64,000 bases of DNA from Paenibacillus amylolyticus (GCF_003719335.1 NZ_RIAS01000006.1:62001-126000), one strand, 5' to 3'; positions 27,480 through 37,898 are shown, counted from the stretch's first letter. Made by a program: numbers and translations. The notes: generated by a model not told the origin, from the sequence alone.

Positions 27480-29060
27480 GTGAAAAAAGAACATGGCTCT
27501 AAACAGGTTTATTTTGTAGGCGGCGGTATTGCATCCCTCGCGGGAGCGGCTTATTTGGTCAGAGACTGTGACTTCCCCGGCGAAAATATTCACATCATTG
27601 AGGAAATGCCAATTCTCGGGGGCAGTAATGACGGTGCAGGTAATCCGGAACAAGGTTACGTCATTCGCGGTGGACGGATGCTCAATGATGAGGCATATGA
27701 AAACCTGTGGGAGCTGCTGGAGACCATTCCTTCTATCGAACATCCGGGTATGTCGGTCAGAGAAGAAATTACGGCCTTTGACAACGCTAACCCCACACAT
27801 TCCAATGCACGGTTAATTAACCGCGATGGTCAGGTGGAAGACGTATTGTCCATGGGTTTTGATATGGCTGACCGACTGGCGATGGGCAAACTCATCATTA
27901 CGCCTGAAGAGACGCTGGGCAAATTGCGGATCAACGACTGGTTTGCACCCCACTTTTTCCAAACGAACTTCTGGTACATGTGGGCGACGACGTTTGCCTT
28001 TCAGCCTTGGCACAGTGCGGTGGAGTTCAAACGATATATGCTTCGCTTTTTTCACGAGTTTCCACGAATTCAAACGCTCGAAGGGGTTACACGCACGCCC
28101 TACAACCAATATGACTCCATCATTCTGCCGCTGCACCGATATTTGGAGCCGTACGGCGTAGATTTCACGCTGAAATGCACTGTTACGGATTTGGACTTCA
28201 AAGAGGGCGACGGAATTACGGTTACAAGTATGCATGTGCGGCGGAACGGTGTCGAGGAAATGATCGACATTCATGAGGGTGATCTGGTCATTGTTACGAA
28301 TGGATCGATGACCGAAGGTGCTGACCTGGGTTCGATGACTTCCGCTCCCAAACTGAACGGCAAGGGCAGCTCTTGGAAGCTGTGGGAGAACATTGCGGCG
28401 AAAAAACCGATGCTGGGCAACCCTTCTTCGTTTAATGATCATGTCGACGAGTCCAAATGGGAATCATTCACCGTCACTTTTCAGGATTCCGTTTTCTTTG
28501 ATCTGATGGAAAAATTCACACGCAACCGTGCAGGTACTGGAGCCCTTGTTACATTCAAAGATTCGAGCTGGTTCATGTCTGTAGTGTTGGCCTTCCAGCC
28601 GCATTTCCGGAATCAGCCTGACCACGTCAAAGTATTCTGGGGCTATGGTTTATATCCTGACAACGTAGGGGACTATGTGAAAAAAAGAATGTGTGATTGC
28701 ACGGGTGAAGAAATTATGCAGGAACTGATAGGCCATCTTCATTTCCAGGAGAATCAAGAGCAGATCATGGCTACAGCCAATTGTATCCCTTGTATGATGC
28801 CTTACATCACCGCACAATTCATGCCAAGGCTGAACAGTGACCGCCCTCAAGTCGTGCCTGAAGGTTCAACAAATCTGGCATTTATCAGTCAATTTTGCGA
28901 GATTCCAGATGATGTGGTGTTCACGGAGGAATATTCGGTACGCGCCGCACGCATCGCCGTCTATACCTTACTTGGTATCAACCGTCCGGTTGAGCCGATC
29001 CATCAATATCAATACGACGTTCGCACGCTGTTCAGCAGTTTCGTGACTTCGTTCAGATAA
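27480..29060 (+). CDS. ohyA: Oleate hydratase (myosin-cross-reactive antigen family)
   Basis: This FAD-dependent enzyme adds water to the cis-9 double bond of unsaturated fatty acids. The FAD-binding motif VGGGIASLAGAAYL sits at the N-terminus, followed by IHIIEEMPILGGSNDGAGN and GYVIRGGRMLNDEAYENLW, which match the family's catalytic region. The C-terminus contains NCIPCMMPYITAQFMPR and the GSTNLAFISQFCEIPDDVVF block. Start: a GTG at 27480 lies nine bases after GGAGG, better placed than the TTG at 27474. At 526 residues it is shorter than the common length of about 590, mainly at the C-terminus. It is convergent with the lipopeptide operon and is not part of it. Confidence 0.9.
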   Translation: MKKEHGSKQVYFVGGGIASLAGAAYLVRDCDFPGENIHIIEEMPILGGSNDGAGNPEQGYVIRGGRMLNDEAYENLWELLETIPSIEHPGMSVREEITAFDNANPTHSNARLINRDGQVEDVLSMGFDMADRLAMGKLIITPEETLGKLRINDWFAPHFFQTNFWYMWATTFAFQPWHSAVEFKRYMLRFFHEFPRIQTLEGVTRTPYNQYDSIILPLHRYLEPYGVDFTLKCTVTDLDFKEGDGITVTSMHVRRNGVEEMIDIHEGDLVIVTNGSMTEGADLGSMTSAPKLNGKGSSWKLWENIAAKKPMLGNPSSFNDHVDESKWESFTVTFQDSVFFDLMEKFTRNRAGTGALVTFKDSSWFMSVVLAFQPHFRNQPDHVKVFWGYGLYPDNVGDYVKKRMCDCTGEEIMQELIGHLHFQENQEQIMATANCIPCMMPYITAQFMPRLNSDRPQVVPEGSTNLAFISQFCEIPDDVVFTEEYSVRAARIAVYTLLGINRPVEPIHQYQYDVRTLFSSFVTSFR

Positions 29061-29121
29061 GAACAATAAAATACGTTAAGTTAAATGAAGTTCAACTCCT
29101 ATAAAATAATTATACACAACA

Positions 29122-29152
29122 AAGCAGTCGGTCCAGATTGGATCGACTGCTT
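29122..29152. terminator. Terminator between ohyA and the lipopeptide operon
   Basis: AAGCAGTCG and CGACTGCTT form a perfect 9-bp outer stem with an inner TCC/GGA pairing. Located between convergent transcripts; the T runs on either side are weak, so it is a probable bidirectional terminator. Confidence 0.65.
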
Positions 29153-29195
29153 AAGATTAATACTACATTTTACTTATCTGATATGCTTGGTGTGT

Positions 29196-29567
29196 TTAGG
29201 TTCGAAATGTCGCGAACTGTAGTAAATGTACAAGCCGCGTCAGTTGTGTGATTTCTTGCTGTGTCTCCGTCTTATTAATTCCATTCATCGCTTGATTAGC
29301 CTTAAGCGTTCGTCGAGTATTCAGCATCCCATTAATGAGCTTAATCACTGTGTTTCGCCCACGATAATCTACAATTAAATACTTTTTGCTCGAATCCACC
29401 TCAACCCACATGACATTTTGGAAAATCGGAAACAATTGTTTGCGATACCGCTCCATATCATTCTCACTATAATGCTCGCCATAGAAAGCCTTATATCCAT
29501 GCACATGTAGCTTCTCTGCCAGTTCGGCAATAAATGGATCATCTCCGAACCTAGCGTTCCATTCCAT
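29196..29567 (-). CDS. Hypothetical protein at the end of the lipopeptide operon
   Basis: This is a short frame of 123 residues. I chose the ATG at 29567 because AAGGGTG precedes it and it begins 25 bases after the stop of the upstream NRPS gene; the longer frame would overlap that gene. The sequence has no signal peptide or membrane segment; it has an acidic, aromatic N-terminal half (FGDDPFIAELAEKLHVHGY) and a basic, polar C-terminal half. I do not recognise a family. Its position as the last gene of the operon allows an accessory or self-protection role, but that is guesswork. It could also be a truncated remnant. Confidence 0.5.
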   Translation of the reverse strand: MEWNARFGDDPFIAELAEKLHVHGYKAFYGEHYSENDMERYRKQLFPIFQNVMWVEVDSSKKYLIVDYRGRNTVIKLINGMLNTRRTLKANQAMNGINKTETQQEITQLTRLVHLLQFATFRT

Positions 29568-29592
29568 ACTCCCACACCCTTCAATGCATATA

Positions 29593-32500
29593 CTAGTTCC
29601 ATAAATCATCCAGTTCTTCTGTTGAAATTGCATTCACAGTGCTACTGTACTGTTTTAACCTTTGATTCGGATTCGCCATAATTGATTCCATAATCCGAAT
29701 ATATTTATCTGAGAACAAACAGATCGTTTCATTATCGTACAAATCAGTATTATACTCCAGTGCTATAAGCATGCTGTTAGATTGTTCAATTATATTGATA
29801 CTCAGATCAAATTTGGACGTACCAGCATCTAGATGCTGAGATGTGCATTCCACGTGAGGGAGATTTAACATTAATTCTTTACTTGTTTCAAACATCATCT
29901 GAAAGAAAGGAGAGTAGGCTGTATCTCTTTCTTCTAACAACATTTCGGTTAATTGTTCAAAAGAAACATCAGCATAATCATACGCTTCTAATGTTCTTCC
30001 TTGAATACGTCTAAGGAGTTGCATAAAAGATGGATTCGAAGAAAGCTCCATTTTAATGACAATTGTATTAACGAAAAATCCCACAATCCCCTCAACTTCT
30101 TTATCCGTCCGGTTAGCTATAGGAGTACCTATACAAATCTCTTCTTGCTCTGTAATTGTATACATCAACACACCAAAGGCAGATAAAGTCGTTGTAAATA
30201 AACTGACACCTTGGGATCGGCTGAAATGAATTAGTTCATTGTACAATTGGTTCGAAACTGAAATATAATACGTAGCTCCTTGGGTGGATAACTTATCCGG
30301 TCTCGCATGATCTGTAGGTAATGTCACATTAGCGTTACTGCCCTCTAATGTATCTTTCCAATACCTCAGTTGTTCTTTGACATATTGGTTATTTAACTTA
30401 TACTGCTCTAACTTTACAAATTCCTCGTATTGAAGAGGTTCCAGGAGACGCTCCCGTTGTCCACCATTAAACTGCTCGCCATAATAATACTCAATTTCTT
30501 TAAAAATGATACTGAGTGACCAGGCATCCACAGCAATATGATGAAAGTTTAACATAAACAGAAATTCGGAATCTTGGGTCTGAATCATGTAGGCACGAAC
30601 TAAAGAATCCTCTTTCAAATGAAATGGAACTTTGGCTTCATTTTTCAAATAATCTAAACCACACTGTATACTATTTGTTCTGTTGCGCATATCCAATACA
30701 ACGATCGGTAAATCGTTGTCTTCTTGCACCGTTTGCACAGGTTCTCCATACACCTCTTCATAGCTTGTACGTAAAATTTCATGACGTTTCACAATTTTCT
30801 TTAGACTTCTCGCCATAATATCCATCTGAAAATTGCCTTCGATCCGAATTACCTTAGGGACATTGTACAATGCAGTGTTGCCTTCCAATTGATCCAGAAA
30901 CCATAGTCTTTGTTGAGCAGAGGATAGTTTTCCATTCGTCTGAACTTTCTCAAGTTGCTCTAGAGATGTAGCAATGGTAGGTGCCTCCGTACTCACAACC
31001 TTCTTCGTCAAATCAAATATAGTAGCATATTCAAAAATAAAAGACAGTGGAATATTCTTTCTCCACTCCTTCCTAATGCTTGCTATGACTTGTGTAGCTA
31101 ACAGAGAATGTCCACCCAACACAAAAAAATTGTCATAGAGTCCGATTTCAGCAGGCTGTAATTGAAGGATTTCAGCCCATATTTTTCTGATTGTTTGTTC
31201 ATCTTCTGTGAATTTATCATTCTGTCTCTGTGGCTTAAGCTCTTTGATACCTGGAGCCTTAGCTAGAGCAAATGTATCTATCTTGCCATTCATGTTGAGA
31301 GGAATAGCATCCAATACATAAAATTTAGCAGGCACCATGTAATTAGGCAGATGAAGCAATCCATAATCCCTTAATTCAACTAATTGCAATAATTCAGGAT
31401 GGTCAGAGACAATATAAGCAACTAATTCATGGGTTTGATGGTTCTCGATCTGTACAACAATTGAACGGACAAGTTGATGTTTTTTATATGCCGATACAAT
31501 TTCAGGTATTTCAATGCGATAACCTCTAATTTTCACCTGATCGTCCTGCCGCCCTAAATACTCCACCGAAGAATCTGGGAGCTGCCTGATCCAATCTCCT
31601 GTACGGTATAACCGCTTACTATTATGAAGATGATGCTGGAATGAAACATAGTTCTTAGCTGTCATTTCATCTTGATTTCTATATCCGCGAGATAGTGAAG
31701 GACCTCCTACATATAGTTCGCCCCTAACGCCTCTCGGTACAGGTTGGAACGCTTCGTCTAATATATAGAATTCAGTGTTAGCTATGGGATAACCTAAAGG
31801 AACGGCAGAAGAGTATCTAGGCATATTTTTCTTCAGTGTATGCGTAGCCACCCCAATTGTCGTTTCCGTTGGACCATAGTGGTTAATGACCTCACATTCC
31901 GGTTGTAAGCTCCATATGATGTCCACTTGCTCCCATAATAATGCTTCTCCCCCTAAGACGATGCGCCGCTTAGGCAGAATATCTTTGGGTTCAGTAGCGG
32001 ACAATAGAAAATTCAAATGTGAAGGGACGATTTTCAAACAATCTACTGGATTATTACGAAAATAGGTTGCGAATTGTTCAGGGTCTGACACTCTTTCTTT
32101 GCTTATGACATGTAACACACCCCCACTAATTAAAGAATGAAATATCATCGTATTCCCTAAATCAGCAGCAAGAGTAGATACTGTCGCATAACTAGAACCC
32201 ACCTCTAAACGAATGGATTTTTGCGTACCGGATAAGTAATTCATAAGATTTCGATGTTCCACCATAACTCCCTTAGGGTACCCTGTGGAGCCTGAAGTAT
32301 ATATCAAATAAACTAGATCGGTCCCCTCAACAGGACACGCTGGATTCGTTGTAGGCTGACGACCCAATTGAGATTGAGTCCACTCGCTATCCAAATCTAT
32401 TGTTCGTATAGCGTCTTTTATCGAGAGAAATGCATCTGAGAATCCACTAGTGAACACAGACTCGACACCCGAATCTTGAAGTTGATATTGCAATCTTTGC

Positions 32501-35500
32501 TTAGGAATCGCCGGATCGAGGGGCAAATAAGCTATCCCTGCCTTTAAAACTCCTAGTAATACAGTAATCATATCGATCGATCTTTCTATACAAATACCTA
32601 CAATGTCTATCTTTTTGCTTGCCTGTTCCTCTATTAAAAAGTGTGCGATTTGATTTGCGCGTTGGTTTAATTGTTCATACGTTATCTTTTCCAATTCATA
32701 AGTTACTGCGATATGTTGAGGGGTTTCACGAACCTGTTTTTCAAATAAATCTATAACATGCGCTCCTGCCAAGTGTGCTCCTTCAACATCAGCTTGAATG
32801 GCGATTGTTTTTAACTCATCAGGACCAAGAAGTTGTAACTGACTAATCTGAATCTCAGGGTTTTCAACGGCATTTATGATTAATTTCTGAAAATGTTTGC
32901 TGAATTGGCCTATCCACTCTTCGCTAAATAAGTCTGTTCGATAATTGATTTGTCCATATAAACTTTCATGACTGATCTTCATATTTAAACTAATATCAAA
33001 CTTGGATGTATTTATCCCGACTGATTTTTCTTGCATATCTATCCCTTCGATGGATAGTCTGATTTCTGGGGCAACTTGAAACATTGCTTGGATTAAAGAA
33101 TGATCCCCTCTGGAATGATCTTGTTTCAGGACTTCCACTAACTTATCCAATGGAACTTGATGTTCAAAAGCTTCCAATACCGTTTGACGTACATCCTGTA
33201 GAAGCCGCTTGAATGTCGGATCTCCCCCTACATCAGCAGAAATAATAACCGTATTCACAAAAAAACCTATAACATGTTCAGTTTCAATTCGATTTCGGTT
33301 ACTAACAGGTGATCCAATTAGAAACTTAGATTGACCAGAATATTTATAGCACAAAATTTGAAACAACGTGAGTAAAACCATGTACATTGTGCTGTTATTT
33401 TCCTCGCCAAGGCTCAGGAGTCTTGCGGTTATATTTTTAGGTATAACAAAGTTAAATACATTTCCCTTATGTGATGCTTTCTTCACAAGCTTACGATCGG
33501 AAGGTAAAGCGAGAGCAGACCAATCCTGATTCAGCTTTTTCTTCCAATACTCCAAATGCTCATTCATTTGTTTAGATTGCACCGGCAATTGTTCCCAGAG
33601 TGCATAATCTCCGTATTGAATAGTAAGTGGAGTCATTTCATTCTTTCTATTTAACACTTTATTTTCATAAAACATGGAGAATTCTTTCATAAACAACTCA
33701 ATGGACCAATCATCACTAATGATATGATGGAACACAAGACCCATTATATATTTCTTTCTCTCTAGACGAATTAATGAAACATGAAACAAAGGCGGATGAT
33801 TCAATATAAACTCCATACAAATCAGCTCTTGAAGAAGTGTATCGGTCTGAGTAACCTTTTGCTGCTCTGAAAACCTTGTAAAATCATGGTACTTATACGA
33901 AATTTCAGCTTCAAGAACTTGAACCTCTGAGAATCCTGCATTATAACTAAAAGCGGAACGGAGAACTTCATGCCTTTTCACAATTTCAAGTATGCTTTCT
34001 TCAAAAATAAGCGGATTCAGTTCACCCTCCAGCTCCATAAAAAAAGGCACGTTATACACGTATCTCTCTTCAAGTAGTTGATCCAAAAAGAGCACCCTAT
34101 CTTGTGCAAATGACGGCTTTATTCTTTCTCGCTTTGAAGTTGTCTCAATTGCAGGTTCGGCCAATGGTTTAATACCTAAAGTATGAATAAAATGAGCCAT
34201 TTCATCAATGGTTGGCCCATTGAAGATTACACTCAAGGACAAATCACCTTGAATGATTCTATTGATACGCACCATCATTTTAGTTGCCGCTAAAGAGTGA
34301 CCCCCTAGTTCAAAAAAATTATCATACACTCCGACGGATTGAAGATTAAGAGTTTCTTTCCAGATATCTGCGAGCATTTGTTCAACTGTATTTCTAGGCA
34401 TTACTTTACTATCTGAATCTTCTATCTGAACTTCTTGTAACATTAGCAATTTGCGATCTATTTTCCCGTTAGGTGTTAACGGTAATTTCTCGATTTCCCT
34501 ATACAATACAGGCACCATGTATTCAGGTAGGGTTTGTTGCAAATGTTGCCGTATTGCCTGATGCCCAGGCCAAGACATGCCCGGCTGGAGTACAAGGTAC
34601 GCGGCTAGCTGCGCTGCTTCACCTACTTGTACCGAGACTACAACCGCATTTTCAACGGCTTCATGTTGCAGCAGCTGGTGTTCAATTTCAGATAATTCAA
34701 TCCGGTAACCTCTAATTTTCACTTGCTGATCTATCCGCCCCAAACATTCCAAAATACCTTCCGCATTGTACCTGGCCAAATCGCCCGTTCCATACATCTT
34801 GCCCTTTCCCGTAAACACATTGTCTACAAATTTCTCTTCCGTTAGTTCTCCCCGGTTCCAGTATCCATTCGCTACACCTTCTCCGCCGATATAGAGCTCA
34901 CCAGCTACACCAATGGGCACCGGTTCCTTGCCGCGATCCAGTACATACATCTGGGTATTGGCAATCGGGCGCCCAATAGGAATCCTTCCTTCCTGTTCTC
35001 GGACATGGTGAATTGCCGACCAAATGGTTGTCTCGGTAGGCCCGTACATATTCCAAAGCTCCTTGCTTCGGGCCTGTAATTGACCAGCCAACTCTCTCGA
35101 CCAGCTCTCCCCGCCGCACAGAATCTTTAATTCCGGGCTTCCTTCCCATCCAGATGCGAGTAACAACTGCCATGTTGACGGGGTAGCCTGCATCATGGTG
35201 GGTTCTTTTTCTTGGATTAGACGTGATAACGAGATGCCATCCGTTGCTGTCTCTCGGTCTACCAAGAGGACTCTCGCACCTGTTGTGAGAGGAAGAAACA
35301 GCTCCAATACACTGATGTCAAAAGAAATCGATGTTACGGACAGTAACCGATCTTCCTTACTCATCCCCGGCTCTTCGGACATACTTGTTAAAAAATTGCT
35401 CAATGCTTGATGTGAAATCTCCACACCCTTAGGTTTCCCTGTCGAACCTGATGTGTACAAAATATAGGCTAATCCTTCTGGCTCAGAACGATCCACGATG

Positions 35501-36573
35501 GCACTCCCTCCGGTCATCGCGGATGATGCCAACCGAGTCTGTACATTCAAGCTTGGAATGTCATGGGATTCCCACGTTCCCGATGTTGTATTATCAACAA
35601 GTAACAACTGGGCGTCCGAATCGGCCAACATATACGCTAAACGTTCTTGCGGGAAATACGGATCTAGAGGCACATAGGCAGCCCCGGTTTTCCAGATAGC
35701 CAGAAGTGATACAACCAGATTAGCAGAGTTCCGCATACTGACAGCTACCTTTGATCCTCGGTTCATACCTTTGGCACACAAAGCAGACGCACACTGATCG
35801 ACTTTTTGGGCAAGTTCCTGATAACTAAACTGCTCCTGATGATGCTCTACCGCAATGCGGCTTGGATAGTGCTCAACCATCTCTTCAAAACGCCGGATTG
35901 CAGTATACCTGCCTGAATTTTTTCGCTCAGTTTGATTCCACTCGATCAACTGTCGATTGCGTTCGTTCTCATCTAATATGCCGACTTTCCCAAAAGGCTT
36001 ATGTATATTACCAATCAGGTTTATTAATAGTCTCTCAAAATGAGATAACATCTGGTTAATAAAATCCAAGCTCTGTTTCGTTTGTTTGCCGCACAAAAGA
36101 GAACAGTTTAGATTCATCCCCTGAAATCTGTAACTCATCACCATATCATAAGAGATCCCTGGGGCTAAAAACCACTCCATATTCTCCTCGAATTCCCTAT
36201 CCTCAAATAAGAAATTGTTATGGTTTTGTTTATTTAATTGTGAAAATTCTACTGTTTGTCGATATACATTTCCATCTGAAAACCCTTTTATGATGTCATT
36301 GAAAGAATCACTGTCAGCATAATCAATACATACTGACTCTAGTTGCCCTCCAGTCAAAGTATAGACTGGATTTTCTCGATTAAAATTGTATTTTTGCAAT
36401 AAGAAATAAAAGGTTAATTTCAAAATATCATGTGGCGTCACTTGTGCAAGTCGACAAATCACACTTAATTCATCCAGCTCCTTGCTTGTTAAAACAATAT
36501 GTCGGTTACTCCTAATAAAATTCTCATATTCATTGGCTTGATTCTCAAGTAAAGAAGTTTTGGAAGTATCCAT
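29593..36573 (-). CDS. Non-ribosomal peptide synthetase, two modules (Gly, Asp), no thioesterase
   Basis: The 2,326-residue enzyme reads: C-domain C-terminal-lobe remnant (1-210), A1 (211-700), T (FFELGGHSL, Ser760), C (HHIISDD near 948), A2 (about 1270-1770), T (FFVLGGHSL, Ser1823), C (HHIAVDA near 2009), end. The start is the ATG at 36573, right after GGAGAGGT, not the upstream TTG. A1 pocket residues read by eye are D-I-L-Q-L-G-M-I-W-K, close to the known Gly code. A2 reads D-L-T-K-V-G-H-I-G-K, the known Asp code. There is no epimerase or thioesterase, and the terminal C domain must hand over to another enzyme. A1 is nearly identical in DNA to the last A domain of the NRPS at 38840-45991. 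It follows the MFS gene by 62 bases in the operon. Confidence 0.93.
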   Translation of the reverse strand: MDTSKTSLLENQANEYENFIRSNRHIVLTSKELDELSVICRLAQVTPHDILKLTFYFLLQKYNFNRENPVYTLTGGQLESVCIDYADSDSFNDIIKGFSDGNVYRQTVEFSQLNKQNHNNFLFEDREFEENMEWFLAPGISYDMVMSYRFQGMNLNCSLLCGKQTKQSLDFINQMLSHFERLLINLIGNIHKPFGKVGILDENERNRQLIEWNQTERKNSGRYTAIRRFEEMVEHYPSRIAVEHHQEQFSYQELAQKVDQCASALCAKGMNRGSKVAVSMRNSANLVVSLLAIWKTGAAYVPLDPYFPQERLAYMLADSDAQLLLVDNTTSGTWESHDIPSLNVQTRLASSAMTGGSAIVDRSEPEGLAYILYTSGSTGKPKGVEISHQALSNFLTSMSEEPGMSKEDRLLSVTSISFDISVLELFLPLTTGARVLLVDRETATDGISLSRLIQEKEPTMMQATPSTWQLLLASGWEGSPELKILCGGESWSRELAGQLQARSKELWNMYGPTETTIWSAIHHVREQEGRIPIGRPIANTQMYVLDRGKEPVPIGVAGELYIGGEGVANGYWNRGELTEEKFVDNVFTGKGKMYGTGDLARYNAEGILECLGRIDQQVKIRGYRIELSEIEHQLLQHEAVENAVVVSVQVGEAAQLAAYLVLQPGMSWPGHQAIRQHLQQTLPEYMVPVLYREIEKLPLTPNGKIDRKLLMLQEVQIEDSDSKVMPRNTVEQMLADIWKETLNLQSVGVYDNFFELGGHSLAATKMMVRINRIIQGDLSLSVIFNGPTIDEMAHFIHTLGIKPLAEPAIETTSKRERIKPSFAQDRVLFLDQLLEERYVYNVPFFMELEGELNPLIFEESILEIVKRHEVLRSAFSYNAGFSEVQVLEAEISYKYHDFTRFSEQQKVTQTDTLLQELICMEFILNHPPLFHVSLIRLERKKYIMGLVFHHIISDDWSIELFMKEFSMFYENKVLNRKNEMTPLTIQYGDYALWEQLPVQSKQMNEHLEYWKKKLNQDWSALALPSDRKLVKKASHKGNVFNFVIPKNITARLLSLGEENNSTMYMVLLTLFQILCYKYSGQSKFLIGSPVSNRNRIETEHVIGFFVNTVIISADVGGDPTFKRLLQDVRQTVLEAFEHQVPLDKLVEVLKQDHSRGDHSLIQAMFQVAPEIRLSIEGIDMQEKSVGINTSKFDISLNMKISHESLYGQINYRTDLFSEEWIGQFSKHFQKLIINAVENPEIQISQLQLLGPDELKTIAIQADVEGAHLAGAHVIDLFEKQVRETPQHIAVTYELEKITYEQLNQRANQIAHFLIEEQASKKIDIVGICIERSIDMITVLLGVLKAGIAYLPLDPAIPKQRLQYQLQDSGVESVFTSGFSDAFLSIKDAIRTIDLDSEWTQSQLGRQPTTNPACPVEGTDLVYLIYTSGSTGYPKGVMVEHRNLMNYLSGTQKSIRLEVGSSYATVSTLAADLGNTMIFHSLISGGVLHVISKERVSDPEQFATYFRNNPVDCLKIVPSHLNFLLSATEPKDILPKRRIVLGGEALLWEQVDIIWSLQPECEVINHYGPTETTIGVATHTLKKNMPRYSSAVPLGYPIANTEFYILDEAFQPVPRGVRGELYVGGPSLSRGYRNQDEMTAKNYVSFQHHLHNSKRLYRTGDWIRQLPDSSVEYLGRQDDQVKIRGYRIEIPEIVSAYKKHQLVRSIVVQIENHQTHELVAYIVSDHPELLQLVELRDYGLLHLPNYMVPAKFYVLDAIPLNMNGKIDTFALAKAPGIKELKPQRQNDKFTEDEQTIRKIWAEILQLQPAEIGLYDNFFVLGGHSLLATQVIASIRKEWRKNIPLSFIFEYATIFDLTKKVVSTEAPTIATSLEQLEKVQTNGKLSSAQQRLWFLDQLEGNTALYNVPKVIRIEGNFQMDIMARSLKKIVKRHEILRTSYEEVYGEPVQTVQEDNDLPIVVLDMRNRTNSIQCGLDYLKNEAKVPFHLKEDSLVRAYMIQTQDSEFLFMLNFHHIAVDAWSLSIIFKEIEYYYGEQFNGGQRERLLEPLQYEEFVKLEQYKLNNQYVKEQLRYWKDTLEGSNANVTLPTDHARPDKLSTQGATYYISVSNQLYNELIHFSRSQGVSLFTTTLSAFGVLMYTITEQEEICIGTPIANRTDKEVEGIVGFFVNTIVIKMELSSNPSFMQLLRRIQGRTLEAYDYADVSFEQLTEMLLEERDTAYSPFFQMMFETSKELMLNLPHVECTSQHLDAGTSKFDLSINIIEQSNSMLIALEYNTDLYDNETICLFSDKYIRIMESIMANPNQRLKQYSSTVNAISTEELDDLWN
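34472..35940 (-). repeat. Adenylation-domain cassette, copy 1
   Basis: This 1,469-base segment matches 39999-41467 at a constant offset of 5,527 bases. Comparing by eye I found one mismatch (34528 versus 40055); the flanks diverge sharply at both ends. It spans the A domain from the C-A linker (WNQTERKNSGR) to the A10 motif (PNGKIDRK). It is richer in G+C than the surrounding NRPS sequence. Confidence 0.92.
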
Positions 36574-36635
36574 ATTTGCACCTCTCCATTCAATCACCCT
36601 CAAGTTTGATGAAATCTAAAACAGGTGTCTAGTAA

Positions 36636-37898
36636 TTAATAATTCTCCTGTTTCTGCTCTATATTGGAGGAATCTCTCGATTTATTGGTGAGTACAGTCA
36701 TTGTCGAGATCCCCCCAAGAAGCACGAGACCAACTCCAGCTCCTAAAAATACAAAGTTAGTCGAGAATGCCGCTGCCAAAGATGCACCCAGCAATGGCGC
36801 GAGAAACGTAGATACATTCTGAAGTGCATTAGAACTCCCGGTAACCCGCCCAATTAAATGGGAAGGTGTTTCTGTCTGTAATATATATCCGAACGGTACA
36901 GTCGTGAATGCGGCACATACACCCGCACAAAATGCCATGGCACTCCAAACAAGAGTTGGAAGCTGAAATGACAGCATACCGCCTATTCCAAGTATAGTAA
37001 CTAGAATTCCTGAAATGAAGACAGCACTGCTTATACTAGATAAGGGACTCTTCTTCCATCCCTCCCAACTCCCCCCGCCCAATACACCTACGAGGCTACC
37101 AAGACCAATTGCACTGATAAGCATGCCATAAGCCTGCTCTGACAGATGTTGTTCCTTGGCCCACAATACAAACAGACCTTCAAAGAGAAAAATCAAGAAC
37201 AAGGAAACCGATACTAGAATCACTGCCATTAGAAGTGTAGCTGTCGTTTTTAAATGTTTGATCCCACCTGTTAGTTCTTTCCAAAACTTCGGCTTATCAA
37301 CAGATTGTGTTTGGTTCAAATCATTTGGAATAAACGAAAGTAACACTGAAGAGATGAGAAAGAGTACACCTTCAATTAAAAAGATAAATGATGAGGAAGT
37401 CTGAGCAGCAATTACTCCGCCAACAATAGGAGCAATAATTTTCATTAAATAAACAGAAGTTTGACTAAGTGAAATGGCTTGAGAAAGTTCTTGATGAGGG
37501 ATAACACTTTTAATTGTTTTCATCCTTGCTGGTTCAAAAGCTGTAGCAACTGAATTCTTTAGAAAAACCAGCATTAACAATAACCAAAGCGAGGTCGTAA
37601 AAAACAAACAAAATACAATGATTGCCCGAAGTATATCTGATACAACAAGAGTTACTTTAGTAGGCAAACGATCCACCCATACACTAATCAATGGCCCAAG
37701 AAATATCCAGGGGACACCTGCGGCAATAACTTGAGCAGCCACCGCATCAGGACCAAGTTGCCATGTATACACCAGTAACGTGTATATGGCAATATAGTCA
37801 AGCCAATTGCCACAGTCAGATAACAATTGTCCTGAAAACAATAAAGAAAATCGCTTGTTTTTTAAGGGCTGTAAAAACTTAATTTTCCCCAAATTCAT
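36636..37898 (-). CDS. MFS exporter in the lipopeptide operon
   Basis: This 420-residue major facilitator has about twelve hydrophobic segments. It belongs to the DHA3-like drug-exporter branch (MFS_3): an N-terminal RFSLLFSGQLLSDCGNWLDY start, a SVWVDRLPTK loop between helices 2 and 3, and a basic C-terminal tail. An AAAGGA site precedes the ATG. Its place between the kinase and an NRPS gene makes export of the lipopeptide, and thereby self-resistance, its likely job. There is no ABC transporter in the cluster. The substrate is inferred from context only. Confidence 0.88.
   Translation of the reverse strand: MNLGKIKFLQPLKNKRFSLLFSGQLLSDCGNWLDYIAIYTLLVYTWQLGPDAVAAQVIAAGVPWIFLGPLISVWVDRLPTKVTLVVSDILRAIIVFCLFFTTSLWLLLMLVFLKNSVATAFEPARMKTIKSVIPHQELSQAISLSQTSVYLMKIIAPIVGGVIAAQTSSSFIFLIEGVLFLISSVLLSFIPNDLNQTQSVDKPKFWKELTGGIKHLKTTATLLMAVILVSVSLFLIFLFEGLFVLWAKEQHLSEQAYGMLISAIGLGSLVGVLGGGSWEGWKKSPLSSISSAVFISGILVTILGIGGMLSFQLPTLVWSAMAFCAGVCAAFTTVPFGYILQTETPSHLIGRVTGSSNALQNVSTFLAPLLGASLAAAFSTNFVFLGAGVGLVLLGGISTMTVLTNKSRDSSNIEQKQENY

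Noticed and set aside
34898..35173. Minus-strand 91-residue frame, repeated identically at 40425-40700
   Set aside because: The repetition is explained by the duplicated adenylation-domain cassette. The frame is a shadow of the NRPS genes.
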